The notes: generated by a model from the sequence alone, not told the origin. DNA of 64,000 bases from Streptomyces sp. PTY087I2 (GCF_001687325.1 NZ_LZRD01000034.1:1-64000), one strand, 5' to 3'. Shown: positions 34,714-43,184, counted from the stretch's first letter. Numbers and translations are program-made.

Positions 34714-35783
34714 GACACGCCCTCCCTGTGTCCGTCCGCCGCCAGCAACAGGCCCAGCTCCTCCAGGACTTCGCCGCCGCAGCCGAGGTACGCGTCGAGC
34801 TGGCGGCCCCAGAGGAAGTGCCGGTGGACCGGATGGTCGAGGTCGGCCCCGGTGCCTCCGTGCAGATGCTGACCCGCGTGGACGACCCGCTTGCCCGCCT
34901 CCGAGGCCCACCAGGCGGCGGTCAACGCCTGTGCTTCGCACGCCCGTTGCTCGTCGTGACGCCAGGCCGCCTCGTACGCGGTGACGCGGATCGCCTCGGT
35001 GTCCATGTGGGCGTCGGCGGCGCGGAGCAGGACGCCCTGGTTGGTGGAGAGCGGCCGCCCGAACTGCTCGCGGGTGACGGTGTGGTGGACGGCCCGCGCG
35101 AGCGAGCCCGCGCACACCCCGGCCTGGAGCCCGGCGAAGGCCGTACGGGCGGTGGCGAGGACGGCCGCGTACGCCCCCGGCTGCCCGTTCCCCAGCCTCT
35201 CCCCTCGTACGCCGTCGAGAACCAGCCGCCCCGCGGACCAGGGAGCGGTCGTCTCGACGAGTTCGACGGTGACGCCCGCCGCGCGCGCCTCAGCGCCGGG
35301 CGCGCCCGCCTCCACGATCCACAGCGCCAGGTCCGCGTCCGCCACCAGCACATGGGTGGCGTCGCGCAGCCACGGAACCCAGGGCACAGCCCCGTACAGC
35401 GCCCCGTCCTCCGCGATGTGTACGCCGCCCCGCGCCGGGAACGCGCCCGTCGCCACCGCCGTACCGTCGCGCAGACCGGGCAGCAGGCGTGCGCGCTGTT
35501 CCGCCGTACCGTGCTCGGCGACCGCGAGCAGCCCGTACACACAGGTGGCGGCGAACGGGACCTGGGCGGTGGTCCGGCCCTGTTCCTCCAGGAGGAGTAC
35601 GAGTCCGAGCAGCCCGATGTCCTCGACGGCCGCGGGCAGCCCCGCCGCGCACAGCTCCTTCCACAGCTCGGCGTCCGTGCCCGTACCGGCCGCTGCCAGC
35701 CGCTCGTGCGTGGACAGGTCGCCGAAGATCCGCGCGGCCAGTCCCTGCGCGGCGGACTGCTCCTCGCTCGGGGTGAAGTCCAT
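34710..35783 (-). CDS. Divergent acyl-CoA dehydrogenase (ChsE1/FadE28-like)
   Basis: The 357-residue acyl-CoA dehydrogenase (MDFTPSEEQSAAQGLAARIFGDLSTHERLAA, LVLLLEEQGRTTAQVPFAATCVYGLLAVAEHGTAEQRARLLPGLRDG, ending WRHDEQRACEAQALTAAWWASEAGKRVVHAGQHLHGGTGADLDHPVHRHFLWGRQLDAYLG) is short and divergent. That is typical of the half of the alpha2beta2 sterol side-chain dehydrogenases that does not form a full active site alone. Its partner is probably the 36924-38087 gene. The start is one base after the ChsH2-like stop. Confidence 0.82.
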   Translation of the reverse strand: MDFTPSEEQSAAQGLAARIFGDLSTHERLAAAGTGTDAELWKELCAAGLPAAVEDIGLLGLVLLLEEQGRTTAQVPFAATCVYGLLAVAEHGTAEQRARLLPGLRDGTAVATGAFPARGGVHIAEDGALYGAVPWVPWLRDATHVLVADADLALWIVEAGAPGAEARAAGVTVELVETTAPWSAGRLVLDGVRGERLGNGQPGAYAAVLATARTAFAGLQAGVCAGSLARAVHHTVTREQFGRPLSTNQGVLLRAADAHMDTEAIRVTAYEAAWRHDEQRACEAQALTAAWWASEAGKRVVHAGQHLHGGTGADLDHPVHRHFLWGRQLDAYLGCGGEVLEELGLLLAADGHREGVS

Positions 35784-35784
35784 C

Positions 35785-36927
35785 TCAACCGCCTTCGCTC
35801 GCCCGGAAGACCGGCAGTTCGAGGTCGGGGTCCGTACGGAGGAACTCCAGGTGTACGGGCATGCCGACGCGGACCTTGTCGTACGGCACACCGATCACGT
35901 TGCTGACGATGCGGACGCCCTCGGCCAGTTCGACCAGCGCGACGGCGTACGGTCCGCCCGCGCCGTCCGGGGCGAAGGCGGGGAACGACGGGTGATGCAT
36001 GACGACATGGCTGAATACCGTGCCTTCCCCGCCCGCCTCGACGGTGTCCCACTCCGCTCCGCCGCAGGCGTTGCAGCCGGGCAGCCAGGGCAGGCGGAGG
36101 GTCGCGCAGTCGGTGCAGCGCTGGATGAGGAGGCGGTGTTCGGCGACCCCGGCCCAGAACCCGGCGTTGTCGCGGTTGATGACGGGCCGGGGGCGACGCG
36201 CCGGTTCGGAGCCTCGGGTCCGCTGCGCGGGGCGGTACTTGAGGATGCGGAAGCGGTGCGTCCCGGCGAGTTCGCCGTCGGCGTGCACGTCCGTGCGGGT
36301 GGTGACGAAGTAGCCGGTGCCGAGCTTGGTCGTCTTGCGCGGGGAGACGGAGTCGATGACCGTGTCGAAGGTGATCAGGTCCCCGGGGCGGAGCGGTCGC
36401 AGGTACTCCTGCTCGCAGTCGGTCGCGACGACGGAGGTGTAGCCGGCACCGTCGAGCAGCGCGAACATCTCGTCGTACGCGGCGGAGCGCCCCGTGCCGT
36501 CCGTGTGCCCGGTCAGCCCGCCCATCGTCCACGCCTGGAGCATGGTCGGCGGGGCGACGGCGTCCGGGCCCCGGTAGGCGGGCGAGGTGTCGCCCATCGC
36601 CTCGCACCAGTGCCGGATCATCGGCTCGTTGACGGGGTCCTTGCCGCGCCCGGTGGTGGCGGCGGAACGGCCTTCGTAGGCGCGGAGCTGGGCGTACAGC
36701 TCATCGCGCTCATCACGCTCGGCGCTTTCGGCCTTCTCGGCATTCTCGGCCTCCGGCCGGGGGCTTTCGGCACCGGGCCGTGGGACATCAGCCTCCAGCC
36801 GCGGGGCATCAGCCTCCGGCCGCGGGGTTTCGGGCACCAGGGCTCCAGCCGCCGCCCGGGGGCCTTCGGCGCCCGCCCGGGGGCTCTCGGCGCCCTGCCA
36901 CGAGGCTTCGCCGCCCGCCCCCCTCAT
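35785..36927 (-). CDS. MaoC-like / DUF35 OB-fold zinc-ribbon bifunctional protein (ChsH2-like)
   Basis: The 380-residue protein joins a MaoC_N hotdog (residues about 95-235, PVNEPMIRHWCEAMGDTSPAY to THRFRILKY) to a DUF35 domain. The zinc ribbon is CTDCATLRLPWLPGCNACG (near 285-303), followed by an OB fold (GTVFSHVVMHHPSFPAFAPDGAGGPYAVALVELAEGVRIVSNVIG). In the mycobacterial system ChsH2 hydrates with ChsH1 through the hotdog half and binds Ltp2 through DUF35. Residues 1-72 are a low-complexity PRPEA/AESPR repeat absent from typical homologues. It overlaps the upstream dehydrogenase stop by 4 bp. Confidence 0.85.
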   Translation of the reverse strand: MRGAGGEASWQGAESPRAGAEGPRAAAGALVPETPRPEADAPRLEADVPRPGAESPRPEAENAEKAESAERDERDELYAQLRAYEGRSAATTGRGKDPVNEPMIRHWCEAMGDTSPAYRGPDAVAPPTMLQAWTMGGLTGHTDGTGRSAAYDEMFALLDGAGYTSVVATDCEQEYLRPLRPGDLITFDTVIDSVSPRKTTKLGTGYFVTTRTDVHADGELAGTHRFRILKYRPAQRTRGSEPARRPRPVINRDNAGFWAGVAEHRLLIQRCTDCATLRLPWLPGCNACGGAEWDTVEAGGEGTVFSHVVMHHPSFPAFAPDGAGGPYAVALVELAEGVRIVSNVIGVPYDKVRVGMPVHLEFLRTDPDLELPVFRASEGG

Positions 36928-38087
36928 CGCTTGCTCCGGATCATCCCGAGCCGGGCCGTGGCGACGATCTCGCGCTGTACCTCGCCGACACCGCCCCCGA
37001 ACGTGTTGATCTGGGCCGCACGGTTCATCCGCTCCAGCTCACCACCGGGCCCGAAGCAGCCGGGGGACCCGCCCCGCAGCAGGGCGGTCTCTCCGACGGC
37101 CTCCTGGCACATCCGGTAGACCTCGACCGCGCTCTCCGTGCCCGCGAACTTCACCCCGCTGGCCTCGCCGGGAGCGGGTGCGCCGGCGCCGACGGCGTCG
37201 ACCAGGCGCCAGTTCAGCAGGCGCGTCGCCGCGAGCCGGGCGTACGCCTCCGCGAGCCGGGCGCGCACCCACGGCTCGTCGATCCGGCGGCGCCCGGTCG
37301 CGGGATCGGGGGTCCGGGCGTGGGCGAGGGCCTCCTCGTAGAAGTCCTCGGCCTGCATGCCGATCGCGGCCAGGGCGACGCGTTCGTGGTTGAGCTGGCT
37401 GGTGATGAGCTTCCAGCCGCCGTTCTCCTCACCGACGAGATTCGTGGCCGGGACGCGTACGCCGTCGTAGTAGGTGGCGGTGGTGGTGACCCCGCCCACA
37501 GTGGGGATCGGCGTCCAGGAGAAGCCGGGGGCGTCCGTGGGCACGAGGACGATCGAGATGCCGCGGTGCTTGGGTGCTTCGGGGTCCGTACGACAGGCGA
37601 GCCAGATCCAGTCGGCCTGCTGGGCGTTGCTGGTGAAGATCTTCCGGCCGTCGATGACCCAGTCGTCGCCGTCCCGGACGGCACGGGTCCGCAGGGCCGC
37701 CAGGTCCGTACCGGCCTCGGGCTCGCTGTAGCCGATCGCGAAGACGAGGTCGCCGCCGAGGATGCGGGGCAGGAAGTACGCCTTCTGCTCCTCGGTTCCG
37801 TACGCCATCAGGGTCGGGCCGACGGTGTTGAGCGTGACCATGGAGACGGGGGCGCCGGCCCGGTACGCCTCGTCGAAGAAGACGAACTGCTCGTCGGGGC
37901 CACGGCCTTGGCCGCCGTACGCCTCGGGCCAGCCGAGCCCGAGCAGCCCGTCGGCGCCGATCCGCCGGAGCAGCCGCCGCTGCTGCTGCCCGCTCCCCGG
38001 TGCGGTCTCGTCGACCATCAACGTACGGAAGTAGGAACGCAGTTCGTCACGGAGTCGCTGCTGGCGTTCCGTCGGAGCGAGATGCAC
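36924..38087 (-). CDS. Acyl-CoA dehydrogenase (ChsE2/FadE29-like)
   Basis: The 387-residue protein is a full-length acyl-CoA dehydrogenase. It has the FAD/substrate motif FAIGYSEPEAGTDLAALRTRAV, WVIDGRKIFTSNAQQADWIWLACRT, the mid-domain LINHER-like SQLNHERVALAAIGMQAEDFYEEAL and a C-terminal INTFGGGVGEVQREIVATARLGM. Length and order fit FadE29, the flavin-binding half of ChsE1-ChsE2. GTG 38087 (V-H-L-A-P-T-E) has GGAGGG upstream and heads the five-gene coupled operon; a palindrome lies 92-114 bp upstream. Confidence 0.87.
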   Translation of the reverse strand: MHLAPTERQQRLRDELRSYFRTLMVDETAPGSGQQQRRLLRRIGADGLLGLGWPEAYGGQGRGPDEQFVFFDEAYRAGAPVSMVTLNTVGPTLMAYGTEEQKAYFLPRILGGDLVFAIGYSEPEAGTDLAALRTRAVRDGDDWVIDGRKIFTSNAQQADWIWLACRTDPEAPKHRGISIVLVPTDAPGFSWTPIPTVGGVTTTATYYDGVRVPATNLVGEENGGWKLITSQLNHERVALAAIGMQAEDFYEEALAHARTPDPATGRRRIDEPWVRARLAEAYARLAATRLLNWRLVDAVGAGAPAPGEASGVKFAGTESAVEVYRMCQEAVGETALLRGGSPGCFGPGGELERMNRAAQINTFGGGVGEVQREIVATARLGMIRSKR

Positions 38088-38178
38088 GGAGGGCCCTCCA
38101 GAACCGCGGACAGGTCGGATGCCGGAGCGCCGCCGACCGGCGCCCCGGCGATCAACGCCCCGGCGATCAGCGCTCAAC

Positions 38179-38201
38179 GTTTCTGACTGTCCGTCAGATA
38201 C
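38179..38201 (-). promoter_or_regulatory. Palindromic operator upstream of igr-like operon
   Basis: GTTTCTGAC (38179-38187), N5 and GTCAGATAC (38193-38201) form a 9-bp-arm inverted repeat with one mismatch. It sits about 92 bp before the first gene of the operon and resembles a TetR-family operator. It is not an obvious KstR or KstR2 site. Confidence 0.5.
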
Positions 38202-38222
38202 TGGGCCCCTGTCAAGACGCGA

Positions 38223-38263
38223 GCAGCCCGCACGAGGCACCGAAGTGCCGCCGCGCGGGCTGC
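38223..38263. terminator. Branched hairpin terminator after small secreted protein gene
   Basis: GCAGCCCGC (38223-38231) pairs with GCGGGCTGC (38255-38263), enclosing an inner GGCAC-CGAA-GTGCC hairpin (38236-38249). It lies 70 bp after the small secreted protein stop and before the operon promoter. Confidence 0.75.
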
Positions 38264-38332
38264 CGTTCGGTCCGCCGGAACCCACCCCCCGGGAGGTCCC
38301 GACGAACGCGTCATCCGATGGCGATCAGACGA

Positions 38333-38647
38333 TCACCAGAAGAAGGGAGTGAAGTTCACCGCGACGCTGTGGTCCGACTGGTCGATCGGCACGAAGGCGG
38401 AGTTGCTCACCTGGGCGGACGTGTTCTGGTTCGACGCACCGGCGCCGACGGCCTGCTGCTGGGTCGTGGACGAGTTGCCGGAGTTGTTGCCGCCGACACC
38501 GCTGCCGCCGATCGTCGCCACGGCCGCGTTCGATCCGTCGTTCGCGAAGGAGCCGTTGTCCGCCACGGCGACCCCGCCGCAGAGCGCGACGGCGAGGGGC
38601 AGAGCGGCGACGGCGGCGAGGGCGCGAGCGGTACGGATACTTGCCAT
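38333..38647 (-). CDS. Small secreted Asn/Ser/Gln-rich protein
   Basis: The 104-residue protein has a signal peptide (MASIRTARALAAVAALPLAVALCGGVAVADN) and a mature part of about 75 residues rich in Asn, Ser, Gln and Gly (VGGNNSGNSSTTQQQAVGAGASNQN), ending in VNFTPFFW. It has no cysteines in the mature region. I do not recognise the family; it is not a chaplin (no chaplin domain) and does not look like a rodlin. GGAGG lies 7 nt before ATG 38647. A surface or matrix protein is possible. Confidence 0.7.
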   Translation of the reverse strand: MASIRTARALAAVAALPLAVALCGGVAVADNGSFANDGSNAAVATIGGSGVGGNNSGNSSTTQQQAVGAGASNQNTSAQVSNSAFVPIDQSDHSVAVNFTPFFW

Positions 38648-38984
38648 GTCATGTCCTCCAGAAAGCGGAATTGCGGCTTCATATTCGGCTGGTTCCGGGG
38701 GAGTTGGCCGACCGCCCCGGTGCTGTTCACAACGTCGCGAGACCAGAGTTGCCCAGCACATCCCCGGCGAATCCCTCACGACCTCCCGATTCCCTCTCAC
38801 GTATGACGAAGAGCGGATAAACCTCCTACGCCAGGGAAAAGCCCAGGTCAGCGAGACGGCCGCGACAACCCGTTGGCGTACCGGGGAAGAACCGTTCCGC
38901 CACCCACCCACACCACCCGATAGCAAGCCGCCCCCACCCACCTCCCCCCTTCCTTTCTTCGAACACATGTACGAAACTATTTCC
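38648..38984. other. 337-bp divergent intergenic region
   Basis: It separates the small secreted protein (leftward) from the Prim-Pol (rightward) and must hold both promoters. It is less GC-rich than its surroundings, with short A/T stretches near 38940-38985. I see no gene, hairpin or palindrome that I would name. Confidence 0.5.
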
Positions 38985-39893
38985 ATGGCCACCATCGACC
39001 GGCAGACCCCCACCTTGGCCCTCGCCCATGCCCTCGCCGCCGCCGGGCGCGGCCTCCCCGTCTTCCCCCTCTCCGCCACCAAGCTCCCCGCCCTGCGCTC
39101 CCCCCACCGCGGCGAGCAGCCCTCGACGCACTGCCGGGGCGAGTGCGGGCTGCCGGGACACGGGGTGCACGACGCCACCACCGACCCCGCGGCCGTCCGC
39201 GCCCTCTTCGCCGCCGCGCCCCGGGCCACCGGCTACGGCATCGCCTGCGGACGCACCCCGCACCGCCTCATCGGCATCGACCTGGACGTCGACCCGGCGT
39301 ACGGCAGCGACGCGGCAGGCGCGCTGCGGCAGCTGGCCCTCCAGCACCTGTTCACGATCCCGCCGACGGTCACGGTGCTCACCCCGAGCGGCGGCCGCCA
39401 CCTCTGGCTGACCGGCCCCGCCGACGCGACGGTCCCCAACTCGGCCGGCCGCCTCGCCCCGGGCATCGACATCCGCGGCAGCGGCGGCTACCTGGTCGGC
39501 CCCGGCTCGGTCACCGCCCACGGCCGCTACCGCCTGGCCCCCGGCACCGCCCACCTCACCCCGGCCCCGTGCCCCCGCGCCCTGCTCCGCCTCCTCACCC
39601 AGCCCCGCCGCCCGGCCCCAGCCATCAGGGGTGTGGGCGCCTCCCGCACCCCGGACCGGCGGGGCGAGGGCCTGATCCAGTTCGTGCTGGCCGCTCACGA
39701 GGGCCAGCGCAACACCCGCCTGTTCTGGGCGGCCTGCCGTGCGTACGAACACGGCTTCGGCGACACCCTGGCCGACGCGCTCACCGCGGCCGCCGTCCGC
39801 ACGGGACTGCCGGAACACGAGGCCCGAGCCGCGATCGCCTCGGCGGCCCGACTGACGTCGAGGCGGGGCGAGGAGACGAACGGCGCCGCCTGA
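38985..39893 (+). CDS. Bifunctional DNA primase/polymerase (Prim-Pol) domain protein
   Basis: The roughly 302-residue protein matches the archaeo-eukaryotic-primase-like Prim-Pol family. It has LALAHALAAAGRGLPVFPLSATKLP, the catalytic acidic motif IGIDLDVDPAYG, SGGRHLWLTGP with the nucleotide-binding His, and IDIRGSGGYLVGPGS. No helicase domain is attached. Stand-alone copies occur in many Streptomyces chromosomes; others are in plasmids and integrative elements, but none of their usual partners is nearby. The start is ATG 38985 or 38967, both without a good ribosome site, so a leaderless message is possible. Confidence 0.83.
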   Translation: MATIDRQTPTLALAHALAAAGRGLPVFPLSATKLPALRSPHRGEQPSTHCRGECGLPGHGVHDATTDPAAVRALFAAAPRATGYGIACGRTPHRLIGIDLDVDPAYGSDAAGALRQLALQHLFTIPPTVTVLTPSGGRHLWLTGPADATVPNSAGRLAPGIDIRGSGGYLVGPGSVTAHGRYRLAPGTAHLTPAPCPRALLRLLTQPRRPAPAIRGVGASRTPDRRGEGLIQFVLAAHEGQRNTRLFWAACRAYEHGFGDTLADALTAAAVRTGLPEHEARAAIASAARLTSRRGEETNGAA

Positions 39894-39908
39894 ACACAAG
39901 GGAGAGAC

Positions 39909-40031
39909 AGCGCTTTCTATCGCCGACCGGAAGCACCACAAGCCTCGTTTTCGCAGGTAGCAGAAGCCGAGAAACACACCCCTCAATGATCGAACAACCC
40001 CCACCTCTACAACGATAAAATAGAAAGCGCT
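39909..40031. promoter_or_regulatory. 12-bp inverted repeat pair (LacI-like operators)
   Basis: AGCGCTTTCTAT (39909-39920) and its exact complement ATAGAAAGCGCT (40020-40031) face each other 99 bp apart in the promoter region of the secreted sugar-related protein. Each contains an AGCGCT core, as in LacI-family operators of carbohydrate genes. The spacing would allow a repression loop. No LacI gene is adjacent. Confidence 0.6.
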
Positions 40032-40133
40032 TGCCGACCTGTTGCCTTTCCTCCGAGGGCTGCCCTTCACTGTTGTGCGGCAGCCCGTCAGCCACCGACC
40101 GCCGGCTGCCTCGGCCCCCAAGGAGGCAGGCCC

Positions 40134-43106
40134 ATGCGGCGCTTGGCCGTACTCGTCTCAGCCGTGTTCCTCTCCACCCTCGTCCAGGGCCAGGCCGCCG
40201 CCGCCCAGCCTCCCGACATACCGCCCCAGGAACCGGGCGTGACCATGCGGGTCTTCGACGTACAGATGGCGCTGGAGGACTTCTGCACGCTCAAGCCCGG
40301 ACAGACGCCCAACGTCGACGAGTTGAAGCCGACGATCGACTGGACCACCGCCGAGGACTTCGGGCTGGGCGGCAAGTTCGTCACCGAGGTCACCGCGTAC
40401 CTGAACGTCGAGTCGGCCGGGACGTACGACTTCCGCATCACCAGCGACGACGGATCCCGGCTGATCATCGATGGCACGCAGATCATCGACAACGGAGGAA
40501 AGCACGGCGCCCAGCCCAAGGAAGGCTCGGCCGAGCTGGCCGAGGGCCACCACGCGCTGCGTATCGACCACTGGGACGGCGAGTACGACCAGCGCCTCCT
40601 GCTGGAGTGGCGGCCGCCCGGAGCGGACGCGTACACCGTCGTCCCCACCTCCGTGCTGAGCACCGACGCCGACGTCACCCGGGTCACCTCCCCGGGCCGC
40701 AAGCTGTGCGAGGGCATCGACGAGTCACCGGGCGACGGCCTGCCGCTGGCCGGGGTGCACCCCGACTACACGCTGACCGATCTGCGCCCCGACGGTTTCG
40801 AACCGCAGGTCACCGGCATGGACTGGCTGCCGGACGGCCGGCTGGCCGTCAGCACCTGGGGCGGCAGCAGGGAGAGCGAGCTCGGGCAGGTGTATCTGCT
40901 CGACAACGTCACCGGGAACACCGACCCGTCGAAGGTGACGAAGAAGCTGGTCGCCGAGAACCTGCTGGAGCCGATGGGCCTCACGTACGTCGACGGCACG
41001 ATCTACGTCTCCGAGAAGGACGACCTGACCGCGCTGGTCGACAAGGACGGTGACGAGGTCACCGACGAGTACCGGCAGATCGCGACCTGGCCGTTCGGCG
41101 GCAACTACCACGAGTTCGCGTTCGGGCTGCTGTACGAGAAGGGGCACTTCTACGTCAGCACGGGCATCGCGATGGTGCCGGGCGGCGCGACCCAGGACCC
41201 GCAGAACGTGCCGAACCGGGGCTCGACGCTCAAGATCAACAAGAAGACCGGCAAGGTGTCGTACGTGGCCGGGGGCCTGCGCACACCGAACGGCCTCGGC
41301 TGGGGCCCGAAGGGCGAGATCTTCGCCACCGACAACCAGGGCGCGTACGTCCCGACGTCGAAGCTGGTCCGGATCAAGCAGGGCGCCTTCTACAACCACC
41401 ACACCAACCCGGACGGCGTGTACGACGACCAGCCGGTGACCGAGCCCGTCCTCTGGCTGCCGCACGGCGAGATCTCCAACTCGCCGAGTAACCCCCTCCT
41501 CCTGCCCGAAGGCCCCTTCGCCGGACAGATGGTCTTCGGCGACGTGACCTACGGCGGCCTCCAGCGGGCCTACCTGGAGAAGGTCGGCGGCGAGTACCAG
41601 GGCGCGGTGTTCCGGATGACGCAGGGCCTGGAGGCCGGGGTCAACCGGATCAGCCTCGGCCCGGACGGGGCGATCTACGCCGGCGGCATCGGCGACTCCG
41701 GGAACTGGGGCCAGGAGGGCAAGCTCAAGTTCGGCCTCCAGAAGCTCACGCTCACCGGCGACGAGGCCTTCGACATGCGCGCGATGCGGGCGGTCGACGG
41801 CGGCTTCGAGATCGAGTACACACAGCCGCTCTCCGCCGAGACGGCCGAGGACCTGGCGGCCAAGTACAAGGCCCAGCAGTGGCGTTACGTGGCGACCCCG
41901 CGGTACGGAGGCCCGAAGGCCGACGAGGAGACGCTCGACGTCACGTCGGCGACGCTCTCCAAGGACCGCAGGAAGGTGACGCTCAAGCTGGACGGCCTGC
42001 GCCCGGGCAGGGTGGTGCACGTACAGTCCCCGCGCCCCTTCGCCGCGGAGTCCGGGGCGGAGCTGTGGGGCACCGAGGCGTGGTACACGCTGAACACGCT
42101 GCCGGACGGATCGAAGCCGCCGCCGGTGTACGAGGCGGAGTCCGCCTCACTGTCCGGCGGCACCAAGTTCAACGACAACCACTCCGGTTACTCCGGCACC
42201 GGCTTCATCGACAACAACTGGGAGCCGGGCTCCCGCACCACGTTCGCGGTACGCGCAGACAAGCAGGGCAAGCACGACCTCGCCCTGCGGTACACGAACG
42301 GCCAGAACGCGGACCCGCAGCCCACGCCCCGCTCCATGACCCTGTACATCAACGGCGAGCGCTACAAACAGATCTGGCTGAACTCCACCGTGGCCTGGAA
42401 CAAGTGGGCGACCCACACCGAATCGGTGCCGCTGCGGAAGGGCGCGAACTCGATCACGTACGCCTACGAGCCCGAGGACGACGGCCATGTGAACCTCGAC
42501 AACCTCACCGTCACCCCGACGAAGCGCACCACGCTCTTCGACGGCACGAACCTGGACGCCTGGGAGGCGAACGACGGCGGCCCGGCGAAGTGGCCGGTGG
42601 CGAACGGCTCCATGGAATCCTTCGGCGGTGACATCCGTACGAAGGAGAAGTACGGCGACTTCCGGATGCACGCAGAGTGGTACCAGCCCCACTACCCGCC
42701 GGACGTCACCGGACAGGCCCGGGGCAACAGCGGGGTCTACATCCAGGAGCGTTACGAGCTCCAGATCCTGGAGTCCTTCGGCGTCGAGACACCCGCCACG
42801 AACGACGCCGGCTCGATCTACCTGCGCAAGGCCCCGGACACCAACGCGGCGAAGCCGTCCGGCACCTGGCAGACTTACGACATCGAATTCCGGGCGGCAC
42901 GCTTCGACAGCGACGGCAAGAAGACCGAGGACGCCCGGGTGACCCTCCGCTGGAACGGCAAGCTGGTGCACAGGAACGTAGCCATAGCCGGCCCGACGGG
43001 AGCGGGCCAACCCGAGGGCCCCGCACCGGGCCACATCAAGTTGCAGGACCACGGGGACCCGGGCGAGAACCCAAGGTTCCGCAACATCTGGATCGAACGG
43101 CTCTGA
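40134..43106 (+). CDS. Large secreted PA14 / beta-propeller / CBM6-35 / DUF1080 protein
   Basis: The 990-residue protein has a signal peptide (MRRLAVLVSAVFLSTLVQGQAAAA) and four parts. They are a PA14 domain near 60-175 (YDFRITSDDGSRLIIDGTQIIDN), a six-bladed propeller like PQQ sugar dehydrogenases or heme-binding proteins near 205-560 (GMDWLPDGRLAVSTWGG, FGLLYEKGHFYVSTG), a CBM6/35 module near 670-795 (YEAESASLSGGTKFNDNHSGYSGTGFIDN) and a C-terminal DUF1080 3-keto-disaccharide-hydrolase-like domain (TTLFDGTNLDAWEANDGG). The mix points to oxidised or 3-keto glycans. AAGGAGG precedes ATG 40134. Confidence 0.87.
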   Translation: MRRLAVLVSAVFLSTLVQGQAAAAQPPDIPPQEPGVTMRVFDVQMALEDFCTLKPGQTPNVDELKPTIDWTTAEDFGLGGKFVTEVTAYLNVESAGTYDFRITSDDGSRLIIDGTQIIDNGGKHGAQPKEGSAELAEGHHALRIDHWDGEYDQRLLLEWRPPGADAYTVVPTSVLSTDADVTRVTSPGRKLCEGIDESPGDGLPLAGVHPDYTLTDLRPDGFEPQVTGMDWLPDGRLAVSTWGGSRESELGQVYLLDNVTGNTDPSKVTKKLVAENLLEPMGLTYVDGTIYVSEKDDLTALVDKDGDEVTDEYRQIATWPFGGNYHEFAFGLLYEKGHFYVSTGIAMVPGGATQDPQNVPNRGSTLKINKKTGKVSYVAGGLRTPNGLGWGPKGEIFATDNQGAYVPTSKLVRIKQGAFYNHHTNPDGVYDDQPVTEPVLWLPHGEISNSPSNPLLLPEGPFAGQMVFGDVTYGGLQRAYLEKVGGEYQGAVFRMTQGLEAGVNRISLGPDGAIYAGGIGDSGNWGQEGKLKFGLQKLTLTGDEAFDMRAMRAVDGGFEIEYTQPLSAETAEDLAAKYKAQQWRYVATPRYGGPKADEETLDVTSATLSKDRRKVTLKLDGLRPGRVVHVQSPRPFAAESGAELWGTEAWYTLNTLPDGSKPPPVYEAESASLSGGTKFNDNHSGYSGTGFIDNNWEPGSRTTFAVRADKQGKHDLALRYTNGQNADPQPTPRSMTLYINGERYKQIWLNSTVAWNKWATHTESVPLRKGANSITYAYEPEDDGHVNLDNLTVTPTKRTTLFDGTNLDAWEANDGGPAKWPVANGSMESFGGDIRTKEKYGDFRMHAEWYQPHYPPDVTGQARGNSGVYIQERYELQILESFGVETPATNDAGSIYLRKAPDTNAAKPSGTWQTYDIEFRAARFDSDGKKTEDARVTLRWNGKLVHRNVAIAGPTGAGQPEGPAPGHIKLQDHGDPGENPRFRNIWIERL

Positions 43107-43122
43107 CAGGCGGGCCCGTTAT

Positions 43123-43184
43123 GGGACGAAGCGGTGCTGCCTTCTCCTCCGACGTCGAGGGAGAAGGCAGCACCGCTTCGTCCC
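43123..43184. terminator. 25-bp perfect bidirectional hairpin
   Basis: The arm 43123-43147 (starting GGGACGAAGCGGTGCTGCC) is matched exactly by 43160-43184 around a 12-nt loop. It separates the convergent secreted protein and thioredoxin-like genes and is one of the strongest hairpins in the window. Confidence 0.93.

Noticed and set aside
36924..38087. KstR-controlled full cholesterol catabolic cluster
   Set aside because: Only the side-chain-end genes are present; no ring-cleavage genes or KstR-type site were seen.
38349..38984. Longer Prim-Pol starting antisense to the small secreted protein
   Set aside because: The extension has no family similarity and overlaps a well-supported signal-peptide gene; the fold begins near 38985.
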